In this document: positions 8,215 through 15,998 of the stretch, one piece after another | Position numbering within the stretch: position 1 is the stretch's first letter | Layout: each line of letters starts with the position of its first letter | Source: SCN-70-22 sp046327755 | GTDB lineage: Bacteria > Gemmatimonadota > Gemmatimonadetes > Gemmatimonadales > Gemmatimonadaceae | Reading direction: 5' to 3' | Assembly (NCBI GenBank): GCA_046327755.1 | Contig: JAXLXW010000004.1 | Coordinates: 248,001 to 312,000, forward strand | Length of the DNA stretch: 64,000 nucleotides | Position numbers and translations under genes: made by a program | Notes under the pieces: model-generated | What the model saw: only the letters and a program-made list of their open reading frames with translations | The model's database searches: none | Told to the model about the DNA's origin: nothing

Positions 8215-9789
8215 TCAGCGCGACGCGGTTCGCGGCGTCGCGCGGGAGAGGACCTCCTGCGGACCGCGGGCGCCGGCCACGAGGCGTCGCGCTTCCTGGA
8301 TCACCTCATCGTCATTGATCGAACGTCGGGCCTCGGCCGCGGGGCCAAAGACGTAGCGCGAGACCTCGCGTGCGATGAGGTGCGAGACGATCGGCGCCGC
8401 CGCGTCGTAGATCTTGCGGTCGAACGTCAGACCGCGCGCCTGCATCACCGTCCAGAGCGCGTCGCGCATCTCGGGGGTGACGGTGAAGTCCGGCGACGAC
8501 GGGGGCGACTGCTTCACGCTGAGGGCGTGCGCCGTGAGGGCGTCGCGGAACTCGGGGATGCGCTTGCCTAACGCACCGGCGAGCGCCAGCTCCTCCGGAG
8601 TCTGCACGGTGTCGCCCGCCACGACGTCGGGGATGATTCCCCCGCCACCCAGGATGGTGCGTCCCGCGTCAGACGTGAAATGCGGGCGATCGGCGTCGTC
8701 GGTGGTGTCACCATCCTCGCCCTTGCGCCGGTCGATCGAACGCCCCGAGGGCGTGTACCAGCGCGCGGTGGTGAGCTTGAGCGCCCCTCCGGTCGTGGTG
8801 GGGAAGAGCGATTGCGCGCTCCCCTTCCCGTACGTCGTGCGCCCCACCAGGAGCGCGCGATCGTGGTCCTGCAGCGCTCCCGCGACGATCTCCGACGCGC
8901 TGGCGCTGCCATCGTCGACCAGGACCACCAGCGGGAGGTTGGGCCAGCGTTGCAGCTGCGCGTCGGTGAAGGTCCCGTTGGCCTCCGGCGTGCGGCCGCG
9001 AATCGACACGATCGTCTTTCCCTTGTCGAGGAAGAGGTCGGCGACGCCGACCCCCTGCGCGAGCAGTCCGCCCAGGTTGCCGCGCAGGTCGAGCACGAGC
9101 GAGGTCATCCCAACGGTCGAGAGCGAATCGATCGCCCGCGACACTTCCAGCTGCGTGGAGTCGGAGAAGACGTCCACATCGACATAGCCAACGCCCCCCT
9201 CGAGGAGCGCCGTGCGGCGCACCGCCCGCCGATGGATCTCCCCGCGCGTGACGCGCACGGGAAACGGCGTCGTCGAACCGGCGCGCTCGATCACGAGGTC
9301 GATCGACGACCCGACCGGGCCTCGCAGGAGGGCGCGTACCTCGTCACCCGTGAGGTCACGCGTCCCCTTCCCGGCCACCTCGACCAGGCGGTCGCCGGTC
9401 TGCAGCCCCGCGCGCTCCGCCGGTCCGCCGGGGAGCGGCGCGAGGACCGTCGGCCATCCGTCGCGGATGTCGACCTGGATCCCGAGCCCGGTGTAGTTCC
9501 CGGTCGTGATCTCATTGAGGCGCTTGAGGCGTTCCGGCTTGAGATACAGCGAGTGCGGATCGCCCAGCTCATCCATCATCCCCACGAGCGCCTTGTCGAA
9601 CAGGTCGGCGGTCGAGACCGAGTCGACGTAGTAGCGCCGGACGTGCTGGACCACCTGGTCGAAGAGGCGTTCCCCGTCCACCGGCCCATGGGTGCCGCTG
9701 CGCAGGCCGCGGCCGAGGAGCCACCCTCCAAACACGAGGGAGCTCCCCATCACCGCCATCACCACGAACAGGCGCGAACGCATCGGCAT
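8215..9789 (-). CDS. ctpA: S41-family C-terminal processing peptidase with PDZ domain
   Basis: 524 residues. An N-terminal membrane anchor/signal (residues 5-28) is followed by a helical region, a PDZ domain near 95-180 (TGLGIQVDIRDGWP, GLQTGDRLVEV) and the S41 protease core. The Ser/Lys dyad lies in DDGSASASEIVAGAL and TYGKGSAQSL. It acts in the periplasm on substrate C termini. It is the last gene of the rpmE-prfA-prmC-ylbF-tmk-ctpA run and begins three bases after the tmk stop. The C-terminal 100 residues after GRSIDRR are less conserved in appearance. Confidence 0.93.
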   Translation of the reverse strand: MPMRSRLFVVMAVMGSSLVFGGWLLGRGLRSGTHGPVDGERLFDQVVQHVRRYYVDSVSTADLFDKALVGMMDELGDPHSLYLKPERLKRLNEITTGNYTGLGIQVDIRDGWPTVLAPLPGGPAERAGLQTGDRLVEVAGKGTRDLTGDEVRALLRGPVGSSIDLVIERAGSTTPFPVRVTRGEIHRRAVRRTALLEGGVGYVDVDVFSDSTQLEVSRAIDSLSTVGMTSLVLDLRGNLGGLLAQGVGVADLFLDKGKTIVSIRGRTPEANGTFTDAQLQRWPNLPLVVLVDDGSASASEIVAGALQDHDRALLVGRTTYGKGSAQSLFPTTTGGALKLTTARWYTPSGRSIDRRKGEDGDTTDDADRPHFTSDAGRTILGGGGIIPDVVAGDTVQTPEELALAGALGKRIPEFRDALTAHALSVKQSPPSSPDFTVTPEMRDALWTVMQARGLTFDRKIYDAAAPIVSHLIAREVSRYVFGPAAEARRSINDDEVIQEARRLVAGARGPQEVLSRATPRTASR

Positions 9790-9792
9790 GGA

Positions 9793-10473
9793 TTAGTGAT
9801 GAGACCCGCGAACAGGGAGAAACGTTTCAGGGAGCATTGCCGCCAGCCGCTCCCAGATGCGTTCGGCCACCGCGTCCTCGCTCCCCTGGGCATCGATCCG
9901 TACGATGGGGCCGCACTCGGGGTGTCGCGCTTGCCAGTCGGCGACGGCGAACTCGCGGAAGGCCCGGGTCACACGGGCATGGAAGTCATCGCCGGAGCGC
10001 TCGATGCGATCGTGCTCGCCGCGGGCGCTGATGCGGGTGAAGCCCTCGCCATCCGGGAGGTCCAGGAGGACCGTGACGTCCGGGGCGAGCCCCTCGGTGG
10101 CGAATCCGTTGGCGGACTGCACCCCCGAGGCGTCGAGCCCGCGTCCGGCGATCTGGTACGCGTAGGTCGACAGGAAGAAGCGATCGAGGAGCACGACCTC
10201 GCCGCGCGCGATGGCGGGGCGCACGACGTCGTCGACGAGCTGGGCGCGCGACGCCATGAAGAGCAGCGCCTCGGCCCGCGGGACGATGTGCATGGCGGGG
10301 TCGAGGAGGAGGCGGCGGATTTCGTCGCCCACCGGCGTCCCCCCCGGTTCGCGCACCGTGCAGTGCGGGATGCCCGACAACTGCAGTCGCGCCGCGAGGC
10401 GACGCAGTTGCGTCGTCTTGCCGACGCCCTCCGCCCCCTCGAGCACCACCAGCGCGCCGCGCATCCCGCCCAT
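9793..10473 (-). CDS. tmk: Thymidylate kinase
   Basis: 226 residues; phosphorylates dTMP to dTDP. It has P-loop EGAEGVGKTTQ (near 12-22), REPGGTPVGDEIR, LLDRFFLSTYAYQ (the DR(Y/F) motif) and the lid-region LDLPDGEG followed by RGEHDRIE. The first ATG is used here; a second ATG three codons in (10464) gives a more typical N terminus. It is two bases after the ylbF stop. Confidence 0.95.
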   Translation of the reverse strand: MGGMRGALVVLEGAEGVGKTTQLRRLAARLQLSGIPHCTVREPGGTPVGDEIRRLLLDPAMHIVPRAEALLFMASRAQLVDDVVRPAIARGEVVLLDRFFLSTYAYQIAGRGLDASGVQSANGFATEGLAPDVTVLLDLPDGEGFTRISARGEHDRIERSGDDFHARVTRAFREFAVADWQARHPECGPIVRIDAQGSEDAVAERIWERLAAMLPETFLPVRGSHH

Positions 10474-10475
10474 CG

Positions 10476-10841
10476 TCAGGACAGCGTGATGATCTGGGAC
10501 GTGGCGCCGGCCTTGATCCCTTCGGCGATCCAGTTGTTCACCTGCATCATCAGCTTGTCGAAGTTCTCCTGCGCGGCCACCGCGGCCTGGTAGGACGCGC
10601 TCCCCTGCACACGCCCGAGCAGCTCGTCCATCTCACGCTCCATCTCGGCCGTCGGCTCCTGTCCCCCCTCGATCATGCGCTGGGCGTTGGTGCGCAGCTC
10701 TTCCATGCGGCGGAGCATCGTCACCGAGTCCTTGTCGGCCCCGAGCCCGTCGTTGGCGCGCTTGAGCGCCTTGTACTGGTCACTCTGCCCGAGGAGACGG
10801 CCGAGCTCCTTCGCCTTTGAGTCAATCATCGTCAGGTCCAT
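10476..10841 (-). CDS. YlbF/YmcA-family helical protein
   Basis: 121 residues, almost entirely alpha-helical, with the family pattern of two long helices and the segment VQGSASYQAAVAAQENFDKLMMQVN. YlbF and YmcA relatives act in Firmicutes as partners of RNA-processing and competence factors; the role here is unknown. ATG 10841 is chosen; ATG 10829 is equally possible. It precedes tmk by two bases and follows prmC by 196 bp. Confidence 0.8.
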   Translation of the reverse strand: MDLTMIDSKAKELGRLLGQSDQYKALKRANDGLGADKDSVTMLRRMEELRTNAQRMIEGGQEPTAEMEREMDELLGRVQGSASYQAAVAAQENFDKLMMQVNNWIAEGIKAGATSQIITLS

Positions 10842-10959
10842 GCTGCGTGGCGCGAGGTACCCCGGGAGCGGGGAGCCATTCCCGTCCCGCAGGACGGCAC
10901 GGTGCGGCGCCACGTGGGCCGCCCCGTTAGGCAGGCAATGTCGGATACATCCGGGTGGA

Positions 10960-11013
10960 GCAGGTGCGTCGCGTGCTGCCGGTGCGACGCGTACTGCAGG
11001 TGCAACGTGCCGC
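10960..11013. repeat. Three imperfect 18-bp tandem repeats
   Basis: Three adjoining 18-mers at 10960-10977, 10978-10995 and 10996-11013. They share the pattern GCAGGTGCGNCGCGTNCT. They lie in the 196-bp gap between prmC and the ylbF-family gene, together with a CGTTAGGC octamer at 10925-10932. Confidence 0.7.
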
Positions 11014-11037
11014 AGCATCGCCGCCAGGCGCCACGCA

Positions 11038-11955
11038 TCATGACCGCCGCGTCGCGACGACGAATCGATCCCGCCCCGTGAGGTCGGCAACCACGCGCAC
11101 GTCCTCGTAGCAGCCAGCGTCGCGCACCAGGTCGGCGAGGCGCCCGGCCCGGCGCGTGTCCGTCTCGAAGGCGAGCAGCCCGCCGGGGCGCAACAACGCC
11201 GCGCCGCCAGCCACGATCGCCCTCGAGACCGCCAATCCGTCCTCGGGACAGACGAGCGCCTGCGGCGGCTCCCAGTCCCGGACCGAAGACGGGAGTTCCC
11301 TCGCCTCGGCGAAGGCAATATACGGGGGATTGGAGACGATGACGTCGACCTGATTGGACAGGTCGTGCAACGGGGCGAGTGCGTCGCCCGCGCGGAACTC
11401 GATCGCGCCGCGAAGGGACGAGGCGCAACGCGTGGCATTGGCGCGCGCCACGGCCAGCGCGTCGTTCGAGATGTCCGTGGCGATCACCCGTGAGAAGGGC
11501 CCCTCGCTCGCCAGCGCCAACGCGATCGCTCCCGATCCGGTCCCCACGTCGATGGCGAAGCCACCGTCCCTCCCCTGCGGCGTCGCGAGGAGGACGTCGA
11601 TCAGGTACTCCGTCTCCGGGCGCGGAATGAGCACGCGTTCGTCGACGCCGAGCAGGAGGTGTCGAAAAGGGGCCGTCCCCACCGCGTAGGCGAGTGGCGC
11701 CCCAGCGACGCGCCGCCCGGCGGCGGCGAGGATTCGCCGATGATCCGCACCCTCGAGGCGCGTCGCTGCGAAGGTCGACGGCCAATGACGAGGCTGCTCC
11801 ACGGCGGCGGCCACCAAGTCGCGAGCCTCACGTTCGGCGTCATGCCCGAACGCCGCGCGCAGGGTGGCGGTCACCTGCGCCACGCACTCCGCGACCGTGA
11901 CATTGATCCGGCCCGTGTCCTCCGGGCGCTCCTCGCGCACGGCGCCGCTCCCCAC
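11038..11955 (-). CDS. prmC: Peptide chain release factor N5-glutamine methyltransferase
   Basis: 305 residues, GTG start one base after the prfA stop. It methylates the glutamine of the GGQ motif in release factors using SAM. Visible parts are the helical N-terminal release-factor-binding domain, IPRPETEYL, the SAM loop IDVGTGSGAIALA and the catalytic SNPPYIA. The order prfA-prmC puts enzyme and substrate in one transcript. Confidence 0.96.
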   Translation of the reverse strand: MGSGAVREERPEDTGRINVTVAECVAQVTATLRAAFGHDAEREARDLVAAAVEQPRHWPSTFAATRLEGADHRRILAAAGRRVAGAPLAYAVGTAPFRHLLLGVDERVLIPRPETEYLIDVLLATPQGRDGGFAIDVGTGSGAIALALASEGPFSRVIATDISNDALAVARANATRCASSLRGAIEFRAGDALAPLHDLSNQVDVIVSNPPYIAFAEARELPSSVRDWEPPQALVCPEDGLAVSRAIVAGGAALLRPGGLLAFETDTRRAGRLADLVRDAGCYEDVRVVADLTGRDRFVVATRRS

Positions 11956-11956
11956 G

Positions 11957-13036
11957 CTACGCGGCGGAGTCGCCGGAGAGCTTCTCTTCCGTGTCGGCGA
12001 GACGCAACGCCTCGACCAGCTTGCCGATGTCGCCGTCGATCACCCGGGAGATGTCGTACAGGGTGAGGTTGATGCGATGGTCGGTGACGCGGCTCTGCGG
12101 GAAGTTGTAGGTGCGGATCTTCGCCGAACGGTCGCCGGTGCCGACCTGCGTCTTTCGCATGCGGGCGCGCTCCGACTGGATCTCGGAGAGGCGCTGGTCG
12201 AGGATGCGGGCCCGGAGGACCTCCATCGCTTTCGCCTTGTTCTGGATCTGCGAGCGCTGGTCCTGCTGCGACACGACGATGCCGGTCGGGAGGTGTGTGA
12301 TGCGCACCGCGGAGTCGGTGGTGTTGACTCCCTGCCCCCCTGGTCCCGACGCACGATACACGTCGATGCGGAGATCCTTGTCGTCGATGGAGACGTCGAC
12401 CTCTTCGGCCTCGGGGAGGACCGCAACGGTCGCGGCGGAGGTGTGGATGCGACCGGCCGCTTCGGTCGCGGGGACGCGCTGCACGCGATGCACGCCGGAC
12501 TCCCAGCGCATGGCGCCGAAGGCACCATCGCCGATGACCTTGAACACCACTTCCTTGATCCCGCCGAGCGTCGCGTCGGAGTGCGACATGATCTCGATGC
12601 GCCAGCCGCCGTGGCGCTCGATGTAACGGGTGTACATGCGGTACAGGTCGGCCGCGAAGAGTGCCGCCTCGTCACCGCCCGTCCCGGCGCGGATTTCGAC
12701 GATGGCGGGGCGATCGTCGAGCGGGTCGTGCGGGACGAGGAGCGGCTTGAGGTCCACGTCCATCTGTTCGAGGGCGTGCGCGAGCCGCTCGACCTCCGCG
12801 GTGGCCTCGGCGGCCATCTCGGGGTCGTCAATGGAAACGAGCTCGCGCGCCTGCGCGAGCTCGTCTTCGGTCTTGCGGATGCGGTTCGCCAGCTCGACCA
12901 CCGCGCCGAGGCGCTGATGCTCGCGACCTAACGCTGCCAGCTTCTTCGAATCCTTGGCGGTCGCTGGGTCGGAGAGTTCACGCTCGACTTCGGCGGCGCG
13001 CGCAACGGCGTCCGCTAATCGGTCGCGGAGGCTCAG
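11957..13036 (-). CDS. prfA: Peptide chain release factor 1
   Basis: 359 residues when started at CTG 13036. It recognises UAA/UAG and releases peptides through the GGQ motif (SGPGGQGVNTTDSAVRITH). The anticodon-like region and FPQSRVTDHRINLT are present. The first conventional start is GTG 12901, which would remove 45 residues of the normal N-terminal helix (RDRLADAVARAAEVERELSD and following). Upstream, the frame is open only back to a TGA inside rpmE and holds no ATG, GTG or TTG. The CTG overlaps the rpmE stop (CTGA) and has GGGAAG five bases upstream, so a CTG start with coupling is the best reading. Confidence 0.93.
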   Translation of the reverse strand: MSLRDRLADAVARAAEVERELSDPATAKDSKKLAALGREHQRLGAVVELANRIRKTEDELAQARELVSIDDPEMAAEATAEVERLAHALEQMDVDLKPLLVPHDPLDDRPAIVEIRAGTGGDEAALFAADLYRMYTRYIERHGGWRIEIMSHSDATLGGIKEVVFKVIGDGAFGAMRWESGVHRVQRVPATEAAGRIHTSAATVAVLPEAEEVDVSIDDKDLRIDVYRASGPGGQGVNTTDSAVRITHLPTGIVVSQQDQRSQIQNKAKAMEVLRARILDQRLSEIQSERARMRKTQVGTGDRSAKIRTYNFPQSRVTDHRINLTLYDISRVIDGDIGKLVEALRLADTEEKLSGDSAA

Positions 13037-13239
13037 GCCGACTTCCCAGCGTACTTCTGGCGGAAGCGCTCAACGCGTCCCGCGGTGTCCACGAGCTTCT
13101 GCTTCCCGGTGAAGAACGGGTGGCAGTTGGAGCAGATATCGAGGTGGAGTTCGCCGATCGTCGAGCGCGTCTGCCAGGTGTTGCCGCAGGCACACTTCAC
13201 GGTCGCGGTGGCGTACTCCGGATGGATGTCGGCTTTCAC
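13033..13239 (-). CDS. rpmE: 50S ribosomal protein L31
   Basis: 68 residues with the zinc-binding cysteines of the C+ type, CACGNTW and CSNCHPFFTGKQ. It starts MKADIHPEY, the usual L31 N terminus. It is first in the minus-strand cluster with prfA and prmC, an arrangement known in several phyla. The TGA overlaps the CTG start of prfA. Confidence 0.97.
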   Translation of the reverse strand: MKADIHPEYATATVKCACGNTWQTRSTIGELHLDICSNCHPFFTGKQKLVDTAGRVERFRQKYAGKSA

Positions 13240-13322
13240 GGAGGCCTCTGGAGGAGCTGGTAAAGAGCTTGGAAATGTAGCGGATGTGGCGGTGGGGATT
13301 CAAGTTCTGGGGGGCGGAGATG

Positions 13323-13364
13323 AGACGGCAGACGGCAGACGGTGCGCGCGGCTTCGCCGCGCGC
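13323..13364 (-). repeat. Composite repeat B: GC hairpin plus CCGTCTG heptamers
   Basis: A perfect 9-bp stem (GCGCGCGGC/GCCGCGCGC, TTC loop) at 13344-13364 stands next to three GCCGTCT heptamers at 13323-13342 (read on the minus strand; the last lacks one base). Reading toward rpmE, the order is hairpin, heptamers, then the rpmE start about 85 bp on. Confidence 0.75.
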
Positions 13365-13527
13365 GCGGGGTGGGCGAGCGGGACGGCGTTGGGGGGCAGG
13401 TTCGGGGAATGGTCCGGGGCTGGTTCGGGGCCCGGCTCGCGCACCGGCTCGGGGCCGGGCTCTCGGCCCGGCTCTCGGCTCGATGCGGGGCCAGGTTCCG
13501 GTCCTCGCCTTCGGGGGCGCTCTAAGG

Positions 13528-13555
13528 CTCCCGTCTCCCGTCTCCCATCTCCCAT
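13528..13555 (+). repeat. Composite repeat C: four CTCCC(G/A)T heptamers
   Basis: Four perfect-length units: CTCCCGT twice, then CTCCCAT twice. A GC-rich stretch precedes them. They lie 265 bp before the Crp-family start and point toward it. Confidence 0.8.
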
Positions 13556-13572
13556 CGATCGGCCAGCACCCT

Positions 13573-13588
13573 TGTGACTCCCGCCACA
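13573..13588 (+). promoter_or_regulatory. Candidate Crp-type operator
   Basis: TGTGA-N6-CCACA differs by one base from the Crp consensus TGTGA-N6-TCACA. The regulator encoded downstream carries SRETVSR in its recognition helix, the residues that read TGTGA in E. coli Crp. Autoregulation is inferred. Confidence 0.4.
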
Positions 13589-13819
13589 GACGCCGCGTGC
13601 GATTCCGGCAACCGTAAAGTCGTGGTTGGCAGTTGGCGCGCTTTCGCTCGTTTGGTGGCACCCACCGACCTGCCCGGTGTACCGGGCGTTGCGCTTGCGC
13701 TGAAGCACGGGGGACGGCGCACAGCGCCACTGTGACGGGACGTCCTGCGCGGCGTCCTACCTGTGACAGGGTGTTCGTCCACTCGATGTGCCGTGCCGTC
13801 CCCCTGACTCGCCACCGCC

Positions 13820-14569
13820 ATGGCTCCCACGCTCGCGATCGACCCGACTCCGGCCGCAGCTTCGTTCTCGACTTCAGCACTACAGGCACCCCGGATGGAT
13901 ATCAGCAACTTCCTTCGCTCCATTCCGATCTTCTCCAAGCTCGACGACGCCGAACTCCAGCGCTTCGCCGAGCTCACGCGCGAGAAGAACTATCCGAAGG
14001 GGAGCGTGATCGTCTTCGAGGACGATCCCGGCGACTCGCTCTTCATCGTCCGTGACGGCCGCGTGAAGGTCGTCCTGATCGGCGAAGACGGGCGTGAAGT
14101 CATCCTCGGCGTCCTCGGTGTCGGCGAGCATTTCGGCGAACTGTCGCTCATCGATGATCAACCGCGTTCGGCGCACGTGATCGCGATGGAAGACACGAAC
14201 CTCCTCGTGCTGCGTCGCGATGACTTCCGGCGCCGCGTGGAGGCCAACCCCGCCGTCGCCTGGTCGCTGCTCGTCGAGCTCGCGCGCCGCCTGCGGCGCG
14301 CCGACGCCAAGATCCACGGCCTCGCGCTGCTCGACGTTCCGGGGCGGATTGCCCGGCTCCTCCTCGACTTCGCCGAGGAAGGAGGAAAGGACACGATCGA
14401 GAAGCCGCTCACGCACCAGACCATCGCCCACATGATCGGGGCGAGCCGCGAGACGGTGTCGCGCACCATCCGCGACTTCCAGATCCAGGGGCTGATTCGC
14501 GTTGAGCGCCGGCGCATCTCGGTCGCCAACCGCCCCTCGCTCAAGCAACTCGCGCAGGCGCGCGTGTAA
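13820..14569 (+). CDS. Crp/Fnr-family transcription regulator
   Basis: 249 residues. A cyclic-nucleotide-binding fold spans about 30-145, with phosphate-binding cassette GELSLIDDQPRSA close to that of cAMP-binding Crp (Glu, Arg and Ser are kept). A long dimer helix and a C-terminal winged helix with IGASRETVSRTIRDF follow. No Fnr-type cysteines are seen. The first 25 residues look unstructured; ATG 13895 (MDISNFLRS) may be the real start. Likely a cAMP- or other nucleotide-responsive regulator; targets are unknown apart from the possible operator upstream. Confidence 0.9.
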   Translation: MAPTLAIDPTPAAASFSTSALQAPRMDISNFLRSIPIFSKLDDAELQRFAELTREKNYPKGSVIVFEDDPGDSLFIVRDGRVKVVLIGEDGREVILGVLGVGEHFGELSLIDDQPRSAHVIAMEDTNLLVLRRDDFRRRVEANPAVAWSLLVELARRLRRADAKIHGLALLDVPGRIARLLLDFAEEGGKDTIEKPLTHQTIAHMIGASRETVSRTIRDFQIQGLIRVERRRISVANRPSLKQLAQARV

Positions 14570-14578
14570 TACCTCTGC

Positions 14579-14605
14579 GGCGCCCCGCTGCACGCGCGGG
14601 GCGCC
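14579..14605 (+). terminator. Hairpin after the Crp-family gene
   Basis: GGCGCCCCGC and GCGGGGCGCC form a 10-bp stem with a 7-nt loop, ten bases after the stop codon. No T-run follows. Confidence 0.65.
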
Positions 14606-14676
14606 CGAACGGACGGGAGGTCGAACGGACACCACGCCCACCCGGGTCGTCCAACGATCGCGTTCGCGCCACCGAC

Positions 14677-14704
14677 CTCCCGTCTGCCGTCTCCCGTCGC
14701 CCGT
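14677..14704 (+). repeat. Composite repeat D: four heptamers before an MBL-fold gene
   Basis: CTCCCGT, CTGCCGT, CTCCCGT, CGCCCGT, preceded by CGCGTTCGCGCCACC, which matches the GC core seen in repeats A and F. The start codon is about 28 bp downstream. Confidence 0.75.
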
Positions 14705-14731
14705 CCCGATTTCACCCCACCCGCTGTCGTG

Positions 14732-15598
14732 ATGCGAGTTCGCTTCTGGGGAACACGCGGTTCATGCCCCTCCCCCGGTCCTGCGACCGTGCGCTACGGT
14801 GGCAACACGACCTGCGTGGAGCTGCGGACCGACGACAACCACCTCGTCATCCTCGACGCTGGGACCGGCATTCGAGAGTTGGGTCGCTCGCTCGTGTCAG
14901 ACGGGAGCGGTCGCCCCATCCGTGGCGAGATCTTCTTCTCGCACGCGCACTGGGACCACATCCAGGGGCTCCCCTTCTTCACCCCCACGTTCCAGGCAGG
15001 GAACCACTTCACCCTGTGGGGATCGCCGTCGCTCGAGCGCTCGCTCGAGGTCGTCCTGCGCCAGCAAATGAGCCCAGTCGTCTTCCCCGTCAACTTCGAC
15101 CAGTTGAGCGCGCGGATGGAAGTGCGCACGCTCGCGGGCCCGCAGTATCATGGACCGGGTTACGAGATGCGGACGATCAACGTCCGCCACCCGGGGAGCG
15201 CGTTAGGCTTCCGCGTCTCGGCGAGTCACGACGCCAACCGCTCCGTCATCTTCATCCCCGACAACGAGCTCGACCCGTTCGGCGACCACGCCGACTCCGC
15301 CTCCTCGCGCGACGCCCTCGTCGAGTTCGCGCGCGGCGCCAAGGTTCTCATCCACGACGCGATGTACACGGGGACCGAGTACATGGAGCATCGCGGCTGG
15401 GGCCACTCCTCCTACCGCGACGCGGTCGACTTCGCCATTGCCGCCGAGGTGGAGACGCTCGTCCTGTTCCACCACGAGCCCGATCGTAGCGACGAAGCGC
15501 TCGACGAGATGCTCGCCCTCTGCCACAAGATGGTGCAGGAGCGAAACGGCCGCGTGCAGGTGATTGCAGCGGCCGAGGGGATGGAGCTGACGCTATAG
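14732..15598 (+). CDS. Metallo-beta-lactamase-fold hydrolase (PhnP/RNase Z-like group)
   Basis: 288 residues from ATG 14732 (a GTG directly before it is possible). It has WGTRGSCPSPGP, YGGNTTCVEL, DAGTGIRELG, the metal motif SHAHWDHIQG (near 70-79), a later HDAMYTGTEY with an acidic metal ligand, and FHHEPDRSD. The pattern is typical of a widespread MBL subgroup encoded beside signalling proteins; the substrate is unknown. The last six bases overlap the convergent gene. It uses TTA in CGTTAGGC at 15201-15208. Confidence 0.85.
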   Translation: MRVRFWGTRGSCPSPGPATVRYGGNTTCVELRTDDNHLVILDAGTGIRELGRSLVSDGSGRPIRGEIFFSHAHWDHIQGLPFFTPTFQAGNHFTLWGSPSLERSLEVVLRQQMSPVVFPVNFDQLSARMEVRTLAGPQYHGPGYEMRTINVRHPGSALGFRVSASHDANRSVIFIPDNELDPFGDHADSASSRDALVEFARGAKVLIHDAMYTGTEYMEHRGWGHSSYRDAVDFAIAAEVETLVLFHHEPDRSDEALDEMLALCHKMVQERNGRVQVIAAAEGMELTL

Positions 15599-15994
15599 CG
15601 CCCCGGGCGGAGCGGGGGGCGGCGGGAGGTCGCGGATGTCCCGCACGTCCTTCCGCCGTTGTTGCAGCTGCACCAGTACGACGCAGGCCAGCAGCAGGAG
15701 CGTCGCGCGCCACGCCCACCGATCGAGGATGCGGCCGCGCTCCACCTTGGCCGTGAACTCGGCGTCGCCGAGCGATCGGTACGACCCGTCGCGCAGGAAG
15801 CGCTGGTACGGCGTCTCCGTGCGCGAGTGATAGCGCCGACTCAGCAGGCTGCCGCGCAGCGCTGGCGCCCCCAGCGCCCGCCACCTCGCCTCGTGCCGCG
15901 TCCGCAGGTGATCGAGTACCGCGTTGGACTGGGATACCGAGGAGAAGATCAGCGCGGCGTCGATGATGCTCAGCACGACGACGAGCCAGGTCAC
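15593..15994 (-). CDS. Small two-helix membrane protein, UspB-like layout
   Basis: 133 residues: an N-terminal membrane helix (WLVVVLSIIDAALIFSSV), a soluble middle with Arg/His-rich segments and YQRFLRDG, a second helix near 95-112, and a Pro-rich tail. The order helix-soluble-helix recalls E. coli UspB, but similarity is only in layout. It begins four bases after the DUF5916 stop and is probably in its operon. Confidence 0.55.
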   Translation of the reverse strand: MTWLVVVLSIIDAALIFSSVSQSNAVLDHLRTRHEARWRALGAPALRGSLLSRRYHSRTETPYQRFLRDGSYRSLGDAEFTAKVERGRILDRWAWRATLLLLACVVLVQLQQRRKDVRDIRDLPPPPAPPGAL

Positions 15995-15998
15995 GGGA

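Larger units (their letters stand above)
13240..13819. other. Repeat-rich 580-bp gap between rpmE and the Crp-family gene
   Basis: No convincing gene. It holds composite repeats B and C, a stretch at 13381-13505 of degenerate GGCTCGGGG/GGCCCGGCT repeats, a Crp-like operator at 13573-13588, and two further lone TGTGA cores at 13731 and 13762. It separates divergent genes, so promoters for rpmE (-) and the regulator (+) must lie here. Confidence 0.6.

Noticed and set aside
13731..13766. Two further TGTGA cores as Crp operators
   Set aside because: Neither has a matching TCACA half at the correct spacing.
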